Source: Pseudomonas sp. GM79
GTDB lineage: Bacteria; Pseudomonadota; Gammaproteobacteria; Pseudomonadales; Pseudomonadaceae
Length of the DNA stretch: 64,000 bases
Assembly (NCBI RefSeq): GCF_000282495.1
Contig: NZ_AKJE01000004.1
Location: forward strand, 1-64,000
Direction: 5' to 3'
Made by a program: the position numbers and the translations under genes. Positions 1-7,494 of the stretch are shown here, in pieces. A model generated the notes under the pieces. That model searched no databases, had not been told where the DNA came from, and saw nothing but the letters and a program-made list of their open reading frames with translations. Within the stretch, counting starts at the first letter, position 1. Each line of letters begins with the position of its first letter.

Positions 1-160
1 TGGCATCCCGGGGGGGGGGGGGCGCGGCGACGGAAGCATCTTTGGCCGCGGGTGAGTTGTGGGGACTGGTTGACCTTTTCGCGGGAAAGTCGGATCGCCG
101 CACTGCTCGCTCCTACAGGGGATGTGGACTGGCCTAAGATTTACCAAACCCCAGATGCAA
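1..160. other. Non-coding stretch downstream of ssrA
   Basis: No gene is visible here. A run of 13 G residues sits at positions 10-22. The rest is GC-rich sequence without a start codon plus ribosome-binding site that leads to a plausible ORF. I found no copy of the tmRNA 3' end, so there is no visible attachment-site duplication, although ssrA 3' ends are common integration targets. Confidence 0.5.
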
Positions 161-185
161 CAAAGCCCGCACTTGGCGGGCTTTG
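161..185 (-). terminator. Intrinsic terminator of ssrA
   Basis: A perfect 10-bp stem (CAAAGCCCGC / GCGGGCTTTG) with a 5-nt loop lies 13 bases beyond the CCA end of the tmRNA. Read on the minus strand it ends in GCTTTGTT. The arms are symmetrical enough to work from either side. Confidence 0.75.
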
Positions 186-197
186 TCGTTTTCGGAT

Positions 198-591
198 TGG
201 TGGAGCCGGGGGGATTTGAACCCCCGTCCGCCAGTACTCCGCTGTCGGTACTACATGCGTAGCCGTGTCTATTAAGTTAACCCTCAGCGACCCGACGGGC
301 AGGGTGCTTTGGGCGAGTTGTGTAAGTTTTAGCCGCTTCGTCCACAACGTACTGCACGGCGATTCTGTTCTATATGACAATCACTTTGGGTTTACAGACA
401 TCCCCTGATGATTGCTGGACCCGAAGGTACCAGGAGGGAAGGGCTAAGGCTGCTTACGCAGCGAGAGCGTATTCCCCGTAGGTTTCGTCATTGGCAACTA
501 TAGAAAGTTGCAACAGTGGATTTACGAGTTCTGTTACCAACTCGGCATGCACCTAAAGTTTCGCAACCGGCGTCGAATCCTAAACGGCCCC
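198..591 (-). ncRNA. ssrA: tmRNA (transfer-messenger RNA)
   Basis: tmRNA rescues ribosomes stalled on broken mRNA and tags the nascent peptide for proteolysis, together with SmpB (encoded at 10359-10841). The 5' end begins GGGGCCG and the 3' end is CGGCTCC-A-CCA with CCA encoded. They pair as a 7-bp acceptor stem containing the G3-U70 wobble used by alanyl-tRNA synthetase. The T-arm (GGTTCAAATCC) is intact. The tag reading frame occupies 454-495 on the minus strand, begins at resume codon GCC and encodes ANDETYGEYALAA then TAA. The LAA end is the ClpXP/ClpA recognition tail. At 394 nt it is of normal size for gamma-proteobacteria. Downstream is an intrinsic terminator. Confidence 0.97.
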
Positions 592-675
592 GAACCTGCA
601 GTGTGTAACCAGCAGGCAAGCGCAGTGTACGCCAATGCGCGCGGCGAGTCGACCTTCTGTCCGTGCTTGCGTGTC

Positions 676-695
676 AGGGCCTCTGGTCAGGCCCT
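676..695 (-). terminator. Hairpin at the end of the small exported protein gene
   Basis: AGGGCCT and AGGCCCT form a 7-bp stem (longer with one bulge) that overlaps the TAG stop codon at 694-696. There is no clear U tract after it, so it may be a weak terminator or a 3'-end stabiliser. Confidence 0.35.
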
Positions 696-969
696 ACTGA
701 CCGTGCGCGTGGCTTTGAATGTCCTGAAGCGCCTGCTGCGTCAGGGATACACACTCTCTGTCATTGTTCGCAGCGTGAGCCGCCTTGGCTTGTTCGGCTT
801 TGGTGATGACGACACCTTTGGTGGCTGCGTCCAGCGTGGCTGTGCTGGACAGCTTGCTGTTGACTTCCTGCAGCTTCATTACGCATTGATCGCTATCGTT
901 TGAGGCGTATGCGGAGGAGGCCAGCATTGTTGCAGCGATGAGCAGTCCAGCCAGGGCGGAACGCTTCAT
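694..969 (-). CDS. Small exported protein with two cysteines, paralogue A
   Basis: This is a 91-residue protein of unknown function. I chose the start at 969 because AGGAGATACCC precedes the ATG at ideal spacing and the protein then begins with a classic Sec signal peptide (MKRSALAGLLIAATMLASSAYA, residues 1-22, AYA cleavage motif). The mature part is about 69 residues, alpha-helical in character, with just two cysteines (DQC near residue 28 and REC near residue 72). This suggests one disulphide in the periplasm or outside. It is clearly paralogous to the gene at 1179-1460: same signal peptide start, same ribosome-binding site context, same Cys spacing pattern and same C-terminal motif (QxxLQ-IQ). 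I do not recognise a named family. Confidence 0.8.
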   Translation of the reverse strand: MKRSALAGLLIAATMLASSAYASNDSDQCVMKLQEVNSKLSSTATLDAATKGVVITKAEQAKAAHAANNDRECVSLTQQALQDIQSHAHGQ

Positions 970-1147
970 GGGTATCTCCTGGAACGGGGGTGGGGATTGG
1001 GCCACGCTGATTGGGGCTTAACAAATGGACTGTGATGGCGTGCAAGGGTTCTGTTTTTGCTGGCGATGGGGTGAAAGATTTTTCCGGGAGGCGGGTGCGA
1101 AAAAGGGACAAGAAACGCCTGATGTTCCGCAAGCTTAGGGATCTGAA

Positions 1148-1167
1148 GGCCAACCCGAAGGTTGGCC
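1148..1167 (-). terminator. Hairpin downstream of paralogue B
   Basis: GGCCAACC and GGTTGGCC form a perfect 8-bp stem. On the minus strand its loop is UUCG, a very stable tetraloop. It lies 12 bases past the stop of the 1179-1460 gene. The U tract is poor, so termination would be partial. Confidence 0.45.
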
Positions 1168-1178
1168 CTCAGTGGTTA

Positions 1179-1460
1179 TCAGCCTTTATCGCCTTTGCCC
1201 GCGTTCTGTATTTCCTGCAAGGTTTGAGTGGTTTCGGAGATGCATTTTTTGGTGCCTTCCTCGGTGTTTTGCGCCTGGTAGGCCTTGGCCTGCTGGACAC
1301 TGGCCTCGACGCGCGCACTCATTTCCGGCGCCAGGGTCTGGGTCTTGGCGTTGGCGATGGCTTGCAGGTTGGTTGCACAGAGATCATCGCCGGCGGCAAA
1401 CGAGGAGGAGGCCAGCATTGAGGCAGTAACGAACAGACCTAACAGTACTGAGCGTTTCAT
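1179..1460 (-). CDS. Small exported protein with two cysteines, paralogue B
   Basis: This 93-residue protein has a signal peptide (MKRSVLLGLFVTASMLASSSFA) and a mature domain of about 70 residues. The start at 1460 is supported by AAGGAGATACCC just upstream, nearly identical to the leader of the neighbouring paralogue. Two cysteines flank the helical part (DDLC and KKC), as in the 694-969 protein, and the C-terminus ends LQEIQNAGKGDKG. The two genes are about 210 bases apart, on the same strand, and each has its own terminal hairpin. They look like a local gene duplication followed by divergence. The function is not known to me. Confidence 0.8.
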   Translation of the reverse strand: MKRSVLLGLFVTASMLASSSFAAGDDLCATNLQAIANAKTQTLAPEMSARVEASVQQAKAYQAQNTEEGTKKCISETTQTLQEIQNAGKGDKG

Positions 1461-1589
1461 GGGTATCTCCTTGAACTGAGGGGCCAGGCATCGCTGGCCA
1501 TCAGGACGGGCTGCCAATTTTGGGAAAGGTCCCGCGTTTGCGGGACTTGATCGGTGGACTGCGACGGTGCGTCAGGGTTCTATTTTTCT

Positions 1590-4400
1590 TCAGGTCGCCC
1601 TGGCCTGGGTCACCCGATCCACCAGATAGACCAACCCGTGGTAGTCAATTCCGCCGTGTTGCGTCAGACCAATCTCACAGGTGCGGCTGGTGGAAATCCC
1701 TTCGCTGCATTGCTGTACCGCGTCCTTGAGCGTGCGCAACGAATGAGCATTCAATTCCGGGGTGGTGAAGCCCTTGTCTCCGGCAAAACCGCAGCAGTGA
1801 ATGCCTTCCGGGATGACCACGTTTTTACTGCACTTGCGCGCAAGATCGATCAACGCCTGGCTCTCGCCGAGATGCTGAGTGCTGCACGTGACGTGCACCG
1901 CGATTGGCGCTTCCTGGGGGGTGAAATCGAGACGATCCATCAAGTGGGTGCGGATGAAGCGCACCGGGTCGTACAAGTCCAGTCGCACGTCGCCCAGGTC
2001 CTGAACCAGCCGCAAGGTGCAGGGGCTGGTGTCGCAGTAGATTGGATCGAGCCCGCCACGACTGGCGTGCAGCAGTGCGCCGATCAGTTCCTGGCGCTTG
2101 TGTTCGGCTTGTTCGGCGTAACCCTTGGAAGCGAATGGCTGGCCGCAGCAGAGGTTGTCCTGATTATCCGGAAAAACTACCTGGTAACCGGCCTTTTCCA
2201 ACAAGCCACGGGTTTTTTCGTACAACGACATTTGCTCTTTATCACCCGCCGCCGGGCCCATGACCCGCGACACGCAGGCCGCCAGGTACACCACCCGAGG
2301 CCGCTCGTCCGACACTGTCGGGCTGAAGCGAATGGCCCTTTCCGGCTGCGGCATGGCGTTGGTCCATTGCGGGATTTGACCCTTGGATAACCGCGTCAGC
2401 GATGCCGAAAGCTTTGCCAAACGTGGTGCCCCCAGCAGCATCCGCGCACCGTTGGCCACGTGCAGAGTGAAGCGCGCGCCTTGCAACGCGGTGGCGAAAT
2501 TTCCTTCAATCCAGTTAGCGGTTTTCGTATGCGTTGCCTGACGGCTGCGGAGTTTTTTCACCAGTTCGCCAGTGTTGATTCCTACAGGGCAACGTTGTGC
2601 GCACAGGCCTGTGGCGGCGCACGTATCGATGCCTTGGTATTCGTAAGCGGCTTCGAGCTCGGTGGTGTTGACGCCTGCGCGCTTCTTGGCCTGGATATCT
2701 CGCCAGATCACGATGCGCTGGCGTGGGCTCAACGTCAGGCCTTTCGATGGGCACACCGGTTCGCAGAAGCCGCACTCGATACACTTATCCACAATCTCAT
2801 CGGCGGCCGGCAACGGCTTCAGATGTTTGAGGTGGATCTGCGGATCGTCGCTGAGCACCACGTCCGGGTTGAGAATGCCGTTAGGGTCGAGCAGGCGTTT
2901 GAGCTGCCACATCAACTGGTAAGCGTCGCTGCCCCATTCCAGTTCGACGAAGGGCGCCATGTTGCGACCGGTGCCGTGTTCAGCCTTCAGCGAGCCGCCG
3001 AATTCAACGGCCACCAACTGCGCCACGTCGTCCATGAACGCCTGGTAGCGTGCGACTTCTTCCGCACTGTTGAAGCCTTGGGTGAAGACGAAGTGCAGAT
3101 TGCCTTCCAGGGCGTGTCCGAAAAGGATCGCTTCGTCGTAGTGATGTTTGTCGAACAGCTCGATCAAGCGATTCACGCCGATGGCCAGTTGGTCCACCGG
3201 GAAGGTGACGTCTTCGATAATCACCGTGGTTCCGGTTTTGCGCACCGCGCCGACGGCAGGGAAGGTGTCCTTGCGGATCGCCCAGAGCCGGGCGTTTTCC
3301 CCCGGGTCTTCGGTGAAGTCGACTTGCTTCTCCACCGGGAAGCCGGTCAGCGACGCCATGATTTGCGCCAGCTGTTCCTGAAGCAAAGAGGACGAAGCGG
3401 CGCGGGATTCGATGAGCAGGGCGCAGGCATTGTTCGACAGGTGCTGTACGAAAGCCGGCATGCCGGGTTTGTCCTGCACCGAGCGCAGGCTGCGACGGTC
3501 CAGCAGTTCCACCGCCGACACCGGTTGGCTTTTCAGCACGGTTACCGCGTTGCAGCAGGTTTCTACATCCGGGAACACGATCAGCGCCGACGCCTTGTTC
3601 GGGTGGTCGATCACCGTGTCGTAGGTTACCGCGCTGATGAACCCGAGCGTGCCTTCGGAGCCCACCAGCAAGTGGCTCAAGATATCCACAGGCTCGTCGA
3701 AATCCACCAGCGCATTGAGTGACAGCCCGGTGGTATTTTTCAGACGGTATTTGTGGCGAATTTTCGCAGCCAATTCAGTGTTTGCGCGGGTCTCGCGGCC
3801 CAAAGTCGCCAGTTGTTCCAGCAACTCGGCGTGGCTCTCACGGAAGGCCATCACACTGGCGGCATCTTCGGTATCGAGACGGCTGCCATCAGCCAACACC
3901 AGGCGAATGCCGGCCAATGTGTGATAGGTGTTCTGCGCTGTTCCGCAGCACATGCCACTGGCATTGTTGGCGACGATGCCACCGATTTTGCAGGCGTTGA
4001 TTGACGCCGGGTCTGGTCCGATCTTGCGTCCGAACGGTGCCAGCCAGGCGTTGGCCTGGGCGCCAATTACGCCCGGTTGCAGACGGATTTGCGTGCCCTC
4101 ACCTCGGATTTCGCGACCGTTCCAGTTATCGCCCAGCACGATCAGCACCGAATAGCTGATGGCCTGGCCAGACAGGCTGGTGCCGGCGGCGCGGAAGGTC
4201 ACCGGGACCTGATCCCGTTGCGCCAGTTTGAGCAGCGCCACCACTTCGTCTTCGGATTCGACGCGTATCACCAGTTTCGGAATCAGCCGGTAGAAACTGG
4301 CGTCGGTGCCGAAGGCCAAGGTCGACAGCGGATCGTCGAAACGTCGTGCCTGAGGAATCAGTTGCTGTGCATCTTGCAGGAAAGCTGCCGGTAGACTCAT
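1590..4400 (-). CDS. dld: FAD- and Fe-S-binding D-lactate dehydrogenase (Dld-II type)
   Basis: A 936-residue membrane-associated flavoprotein likely to oxidise D-lactate to pyruvate. Domains in order: FAD-binding type 4 domain (about residues 35-270, including VTFRAAGTSLSGQA and the GGIVANNASGMCCG segment), FAD-linked oxidase C-terminal domain (about 270-540, with GHALEGNLHF), a 4Fe-4S ferredoxin-like segment (CIECGFCEPVCP and CAATGLCAQRCP), then a cysteine-rich CCG region (NLCCGQPF and HCCGFAGDKGF). The start at 4400 is favoured by TGGAGGACC upstream and a 4-bp ATGA overlap with lutC, indicating translational coupling. It is last in the lldP-lutABC-dld unit. Some databases call such proteins 'FAD-binding and (Fe-S)-binding domain protein'. 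Another 2-hydroxyacid substrate cannot be excluded, but lactate fits the context. Confidence 0.88.
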   Translation of the reverse strand: MSLPAAFLQDAQQLIPQARRFDDPLSTLAFGTDASFYRLIPKLVIRVESEDEVVALLKLAQRDQVPVTFRAAGTSLSGQAISYSVLIVLGDNWNGREIRGEGTQIRLQPGVIGAQANAWLAPFGRKIGPDPASINACKIGGIVANNASGMCCGTAQNTYHTLAGIRLVLADGSRLDTEDAASVMAFRESHAELLEQLATLGRETRANTELAAKIRHKYRLKNTTGLSLNALVDFDEPVDILSHLLVGSEGTLGFISAVTYDTVIDHPNKASALIVFPDVETCCNAVTVLKSQPVSAVELLDRRSLRSVQDKPGMPAFVQHLSNNACALLIESRAASSSLLQEQLAQIMASLTGFPVEKQVDFTEDPGENARLWAIRKDTFPAVGAVRKTGTTVIIEDVTFPVDQLAIGVNRLIELFDKHHYDEAILFGHALEGNLHFVFTQGFNSAEEVARYQAFMDDVAQLVAVEFGGSLKAEHGTGRNMAPFVELEWGSDAYQLMWQLKRLLDPNGILNPDVVLSDDPQIHLKHLKPLPAADEIVDKCIECGFCEPVCPSKGLTLSPRQRIVIWRDIQAKKRAGVNTTELEAAYEYQGIDTCAATGLCAQRCPVGINTGELVKKLRSRQATHTKTANWIEGNFATALQGARFTLHVANGARMLLGAPRLAKLSASLTRLSKGQIPQWTNAMPQPERAIRFSPTVSDERPRVVYLAACVSRVMGPAAGDKEQMSLYEKTRGLLEKAGYQVVFPDNQDNLCCGQPFASKGYAEQAEHKRQELIGALLHASRGGLDPIYCDTSPCTLRLVQDLGDVRLDLYDPVRFIRTHLMDRLDFTPQEAPIAVHVTCSTQHLGESQALIDLARKCSKNVVIPEGIHCCGFAGDKGFTTPELNAHSLRTLKDAVQQCSEGISTSRTCEIGLTQHGGIDYHGLVYLVDRVTQARAT

Positions 4401-5068
4401 TGGTCCTCCAGGATCAGAACGACCAGGTCTTTCGGGCCGTGGGCGCCGTAAGCCAATACTTGCTCGATGTCGGCAGTCTTCGACGGGCCGGACACCAGCA
4501 AGGCGTTGGTCGGCATGCCCTGGGCCCATTCGAACTCCTGCTGCACCTGATAAAAGTTATCGCGGATTTCACTGGCCTTGAGCAAGGCAAAATGCACCGG
4601 CGGCACCAGGCTCATCAGGCGCGGTTCTTCTCGCGTCGGCCAGAGAATCAGGCTACCTGTCGCGGCGATTGCGCCGAGGGTGGTGGTCAGGCTGGCCGGG
4701 GTGTCGTTGAACAGCTCGGCTTTCCACTCCTCGACCGGACAGTCGTAGGCTTTGAGCGCGGGCAGGCCAGAATTTTTCGCCCAATGCTGAGTGATGCGTT
4801 GACCGTGAGGTGTCGTCGGCGCAACCAACAGGCTGGGCAACTGGCGATCCTGCAGCAGTTTCGCCAGCAATTGGGGCCAGCCTTCTCCGGACGTCAGATG
4901 AATTTCGGTGTGCACCGCTTCCATCAGTTTGCGCAGTTGCGGGATGCGTTGTTCTGGCGTGTAGGTGTAGGGCTCGGTCACCAGTTCGACATCGAAGTTG
5001 TCAGGCACAGGCGTGGTGCCCGTCAGACTGGTGCGCAATTTGGCGAGGATATTTTGCTTGGCGCTCAT
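4397..5068 (-). CDS. lutC: L-lactate utilisation protein LutC (LUD domain)
   Basis: A 223-residue LUD-domain protein, the third part of the LutABC (LldEFG) iron-sulphur L-lactate oxidation complex. The conserved ATGSLILWPT stretch followed by LMSLVPPVHFALL is typical of LutC/YkgG. It has no cysteine cluster, consistent with LutC being the non-Fe-S member. The start codon overlaps the stop of lutB (TGATG), and its own stop overlaps the start of dld (ATGA), so the three genes are almost certainly translated from one message. Confidence 0.9.
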   Translation of the reverse strand: MSAKQNILAKLRTSLTGTTPVPDNFDVELVTEPYTYTPEQRIPQLRKLMEAVHTEIHLTSGEGWPQLLAKLLQDRQLPSLLVAPTTPHGQRITQHWAKNSGLPALKAYDCPVEEWKAELFNDTPASLTTTLGAIAATGSLILWPTREEPRLMSLVPPVHFALLKASEIRDNFYQVQQEFEWAQGMPTNALLVSGPSKTADIEQVLAYGAHGPKDLVVLILEDQ

Positions 5069-6522
5069 CAGCGGTCTCCCTGTTTGGCCAGATGCTCGCG
5101 GGCCATGTCATGCAGTGAGCGGGCGGCGGGTTTCGGTGCGCTGTGGTTCTGGGTCCATGGACCGACGTTGCTCGGCGTCAGCGCTCGCAGGCGGGTGGCG
5201 AAGAAGCCGAACAGGCGATAGAGCGTTGGCGAGCTGTTGAGCTTCGCCCAGGCGTTCCAGATAAATCGTTCTTTGCGCGAGTACTTGCTGCCCTGGCCAC
5301 GCATGACTTGATTGGGGCTGTCCGGGGCTTTGACGTTCTCTTCCCGTAGGCGACGCAGCAATGCGGGGATCGGAATTTTTACCGGGCAGACTTCACCGCA
5401 AGCGCCGCATAACGAAGACGCGCTCGGGTGGTCGGGGACTTTCGCCAGGCCGACCATGTGCGGGGTGATGATTTTTCCGATAGGCCCAGGGTAAACCTCC
5501 CCATAGGCATGGCCGCCGATTCGGGTATAGACCGGGCAATGATTCATACAGGCGCCGCAGCGGATGCAGTTCAGGGTCTGGCGCAATTCGCTGTCGGCAA
5601 ACGCCTGGCTGCGGCCGTTGTCGAGCAATACCAGGTGCACTTCCTGCGGGCCGTCGAGTTCATGTTCCTTGCGCGGGCCGGAGATCATGTTGACGTAGGT
5701 GGTGATCGGCTGGCCGAGAGCCGAGCGGGTCAGCAGTGATAGCAGCGGCACCACATCGCGCAAGTTTTCCACGACTTTTTCGATGCCGGTGACGGCGATG
5801 TGCACCGGCGGCACGGTGGTGGTCATGCGCCCGTTGCCTTCGTTTTCCACCAGCAGCAAGGTGCCGGTTTCGGCCACTGCGAAGTTGACGCCGGAGACGC
5901 CGATGTCCGCTTCGAAGAATTTCTGCCGCAAGACCTTGCGACCGATCTGAATGAGTTGGTCAACGTCCTTGGTGTATTCCACGCCAAGTTTGTCGTGGAA
6001 CAAGGACGCGACCTGACCGGCATTCTTGTGGATCGCCGGCATAATAATGTGTGAAGGCTTCTCGTGGTCGAGCTGGACGATGTACTCGCCCATGTCCGAT
6101 TCCAGGCATTCAATGCCCTGTTCAGCGAGGAAGTGATTCATTTCCATCTCTTCGCTGACCATCGATTTGCCCTTGATCACTTGCCGCCCCTCGTGAGCGC
6201 GGATGATCGAGAGGACGATGCCATTGGCTTCGTCCACCGTTTCCGCCCAGTGCACTGTCACACCGTTGCGGGTCAGGTTCTGTTCAAGCTGCTCGAGCAG
6301 GTCGGGCAACCTGGATAAAGCACGGGCGCGGACAGCATTGCCCAGCACTCGCAAATGTTCTCTTTCATGGGCATCGCTGAAGGACGCTGCCCGTTTGCTC
6401 ATCAGTGAATCCATCGCGCTGCGAAAGTTGTTTCGCAGTTGCGTGTCAGCCAAAGCCTTGTGAGCCCGGGCACGAAAGTCTTCTTCTACGGCAACCGTAG
6501 GAATAATCGTGGAAGTGCTCAT
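5068..6522 (-). CDS. lutB: L-lactate utilisation iron-sulphur protein LutB
   Basis: A 484-residue protein combining an N-terminal LUD domain (about residues 70-290, with GTLLLVENEGNGRMTT) and a C-terminal pair of 4Fe-4S motifs (CIRCGACMNHCP about residue 310 and CGACGEVCP about residue 360). It is the electron-carrying core of LutABC, which oxidises L-lactate to pyruvate in place of the FMN enzyme LldD. I chose the start at 6522 because GGAGGTGCTCA precedes the ATG and it overlaps the lutA stop by 4 bases (ATGA). A longer reading extends the frame upstream into lutA but has no ribosome-binding site. Confidence 0.92.
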   Translation of the reverse strand: MSTSTIIPTVAVEEDFRARAHKALADTQLRNNFRSAMDSLMSKRAASFSDAHEREHLRVLGNAVRARALSRLPDLLEQLEQNLTRNGVTVHWAETVDEANGIVLSIIRAHEGRQVIKGKSMVSEEMEMNHFLAEQGIECLESDMGEYIVQLDHEKPSHIIMPAIHKNAGQVASLFHDKLGVEYTKDVDQLIQIGRKVLRQKFFEADIGVSGVNFAVAETGTLLLVENEGNGRMTTTVPPVHIAVTGIEKVVENLRDVVPLLSLLTRSALGQPITTYVNMISGPRKEHELDGPQEVHLVLLDNGRSQAFADSELRQTLNCIRCGACMNHCPVYTRIGGHAYGEVYPGPIGKIITPHMVGLAKVPDHPSASSLCGACGEVCPVKIPIPALLRRLREENVKAPDSPNQVMRGQGSKYSRKERFIWNAWAKLNSSPTLYRLFGFFATRLRALTPSNVGPWTQNHSAPKPAARSLHDMAREHLAKQGDR

Positions 6523-7343
6523 TGAGCACCTCCGGTACGCTGCCACAGGAAACTGGCCAGATGCTGACCGCGCAACGCTTCCTGCTGTTTCTCCAGCGAG
6601 CCATTGATATTCATCAGGCAACCGCAGTCGGCACTGAGTACCTTGTGCGCACCGGATTCCTTCAACGACCGGGTCTTGTCAGCCACCATCGCGCCGGAAA
6701 TATCTGGCATACGGACGCTGAAAGTCCCACCAAAGCCACAGCATTCACTTTCGTGGCTATGGTCGACTCGCTCCACGTTGCTTAGCTGCGCCAACAACTC
6801 ACGGCCGTGCAGGTGGGTGTTCATTTCTCGGCGTGCCGAGCACGACGTGTGCAACGCCACTTTGACCGGCTCGCCGCTGTCCTTGAGCTGCACCTTGCAG
6901 ACAAACAGCAGGAACTCCGCCAGTTCATAAGTCCGGGCGGCCAGGGCCTGGACCTGCTTCAGCGTTTGCGGCTCATCCTTGAACAAGTCGGCGTAGTGTT
7001 CGCGCAACATGCCCGCGCAGGACCCCGATGGCACCACCACCGGATAATCCCCGGCAAACAGCGCCAGTTGCGAGCGCGCCACGGTCCGGGCCTGTTCGGT
7101 GTAGCCCGAGGTGTAGGCCGGTTGCCCGCAGCAGCTTTGCCCTTGCGGGTAGTCGACACGAATGCCTTCGCGTTCCAGCAGGTGGATCGCGTCCATCCCG
7201 GCTTCCGGGTAGAACAGATCCACCACGCAAGTCCCGAACAGGTAGACCCGTGACGGTTTTTCGCTGGGGTATTGCCGAGGCTCGGGCAGTGGCGGGGCGA
7301 CGCGGGTCGCATTCGGCACAGCGTTGTAAAAAAGCTCGCTCAT
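6519..7343 (-). CDS. lutA: L-lactate utilisation protein LutA (CCG domain)
   Basis: A 274-residue protein with two cysteine-rich CCG modules (QSCCGQPAYTSGY about residue 70 and SECCGFGGTFSVR about residue 200), the hallmark of LutA/LldE and of heterodisulphide reductase-like subunits. It starts MSELFYNAV with a GGAGA element upstream. It is the first gene of the tightly overlapped lutA-lutB-lutC-dld group and lies 151 bases downstream of lldP. That gap carries two hairpins, so lutA may be expressed at a different level from the permease. Confidence 0.92.
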   Translation of the reverse strand: MSELFYNAVPNATRVAPPLPEPRQYPSEKPSRVYLFGTCVVDLFYPEAGMDAIHLLEREGIRVDYPQGQSCCGQPAYTSGYTEQARTVARSQLALFAGDYPVVVPSGSCAGMLREHYADLFKDEPQTLKQVQALAARTYELAEFLLFVCKVQLKDSGEPVKVALHTSCSARREMNTHLHGRELLAQLSNVERVDHSHESECCGFGGTFSVRMPDISGAMVADKTRSLKESGAHKVLSADCGCLMNINGSLEKQQEALRGQHLASFLWQRTGGAQ

Positions 7344-7382
7344 CAGGCGTGTCTCCGGGTGGTCCCGGTTATCCGTCCGCTG

Positions 7383-7420
7383 AGGCTGCTGAATATAGTG
7401 AGGGAAGCTTTCAGCAGCCT
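7383..7420 (-). other. Inverted repeat in the lldP-lutA gap
   Basis: A perfect 11-bp inverted repeat (AGGCTGCTGAA / TTCAGCAGCCT) with a 16-nt loop lies 40-77 bases upstream of the lutA start. There is no U tract. It could be an mRNA-processing or stabilising structure separating lldP from lutABC. Confidence 0.5.
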
Positions 7421-7443
7421 TGCAGACCCGGTTGTGAATAGCT

Positions 7444-7476
7444 GACGCCGGGGGCGTAACCCGGCGTCGGTTTTTT
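7444..7476 (+). terminator. Terminator-like hairpin facing the lactate operon
   Basis: A 9-bp stem (GACGCCGGG / CCCGGCGTC) is followed on the plus strand by GG and six T residues. It lies just past the lldP stop but has its T tract on the strand opposite to lldP and lutA, so it would stop antisense transcription. As a plain hairpin it could also act in the sense message. Confidence 0.5.
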
Positions 7477-7494
7477 CCGTGTCGCGTGTAGTTC

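Noticed and set aside
1-197. Attachment site of an integrated element next to ssrA
   Set aside because: No duplicate of the tmRNA 3' end and no integrase is visible in the window.
592-660. ssrA promoter
   Set aside because: TACACT and TACACA hexamers are present upstream but no -35 with proper spacing could be chosen, so no promoter is listed.
508-903. Plus-strand ORF across the ssrA 5' end
   Set aside because: It overlaps the tmRNA and the signal-peptide gene on the other strand, both of which are well supported.
4401-4529. Longer N-terminus for dld
   Set aside because: The ATG at 4400 has a good ribosome-binding site and ATGA overlap with lutC; the extension lies inside lutC.
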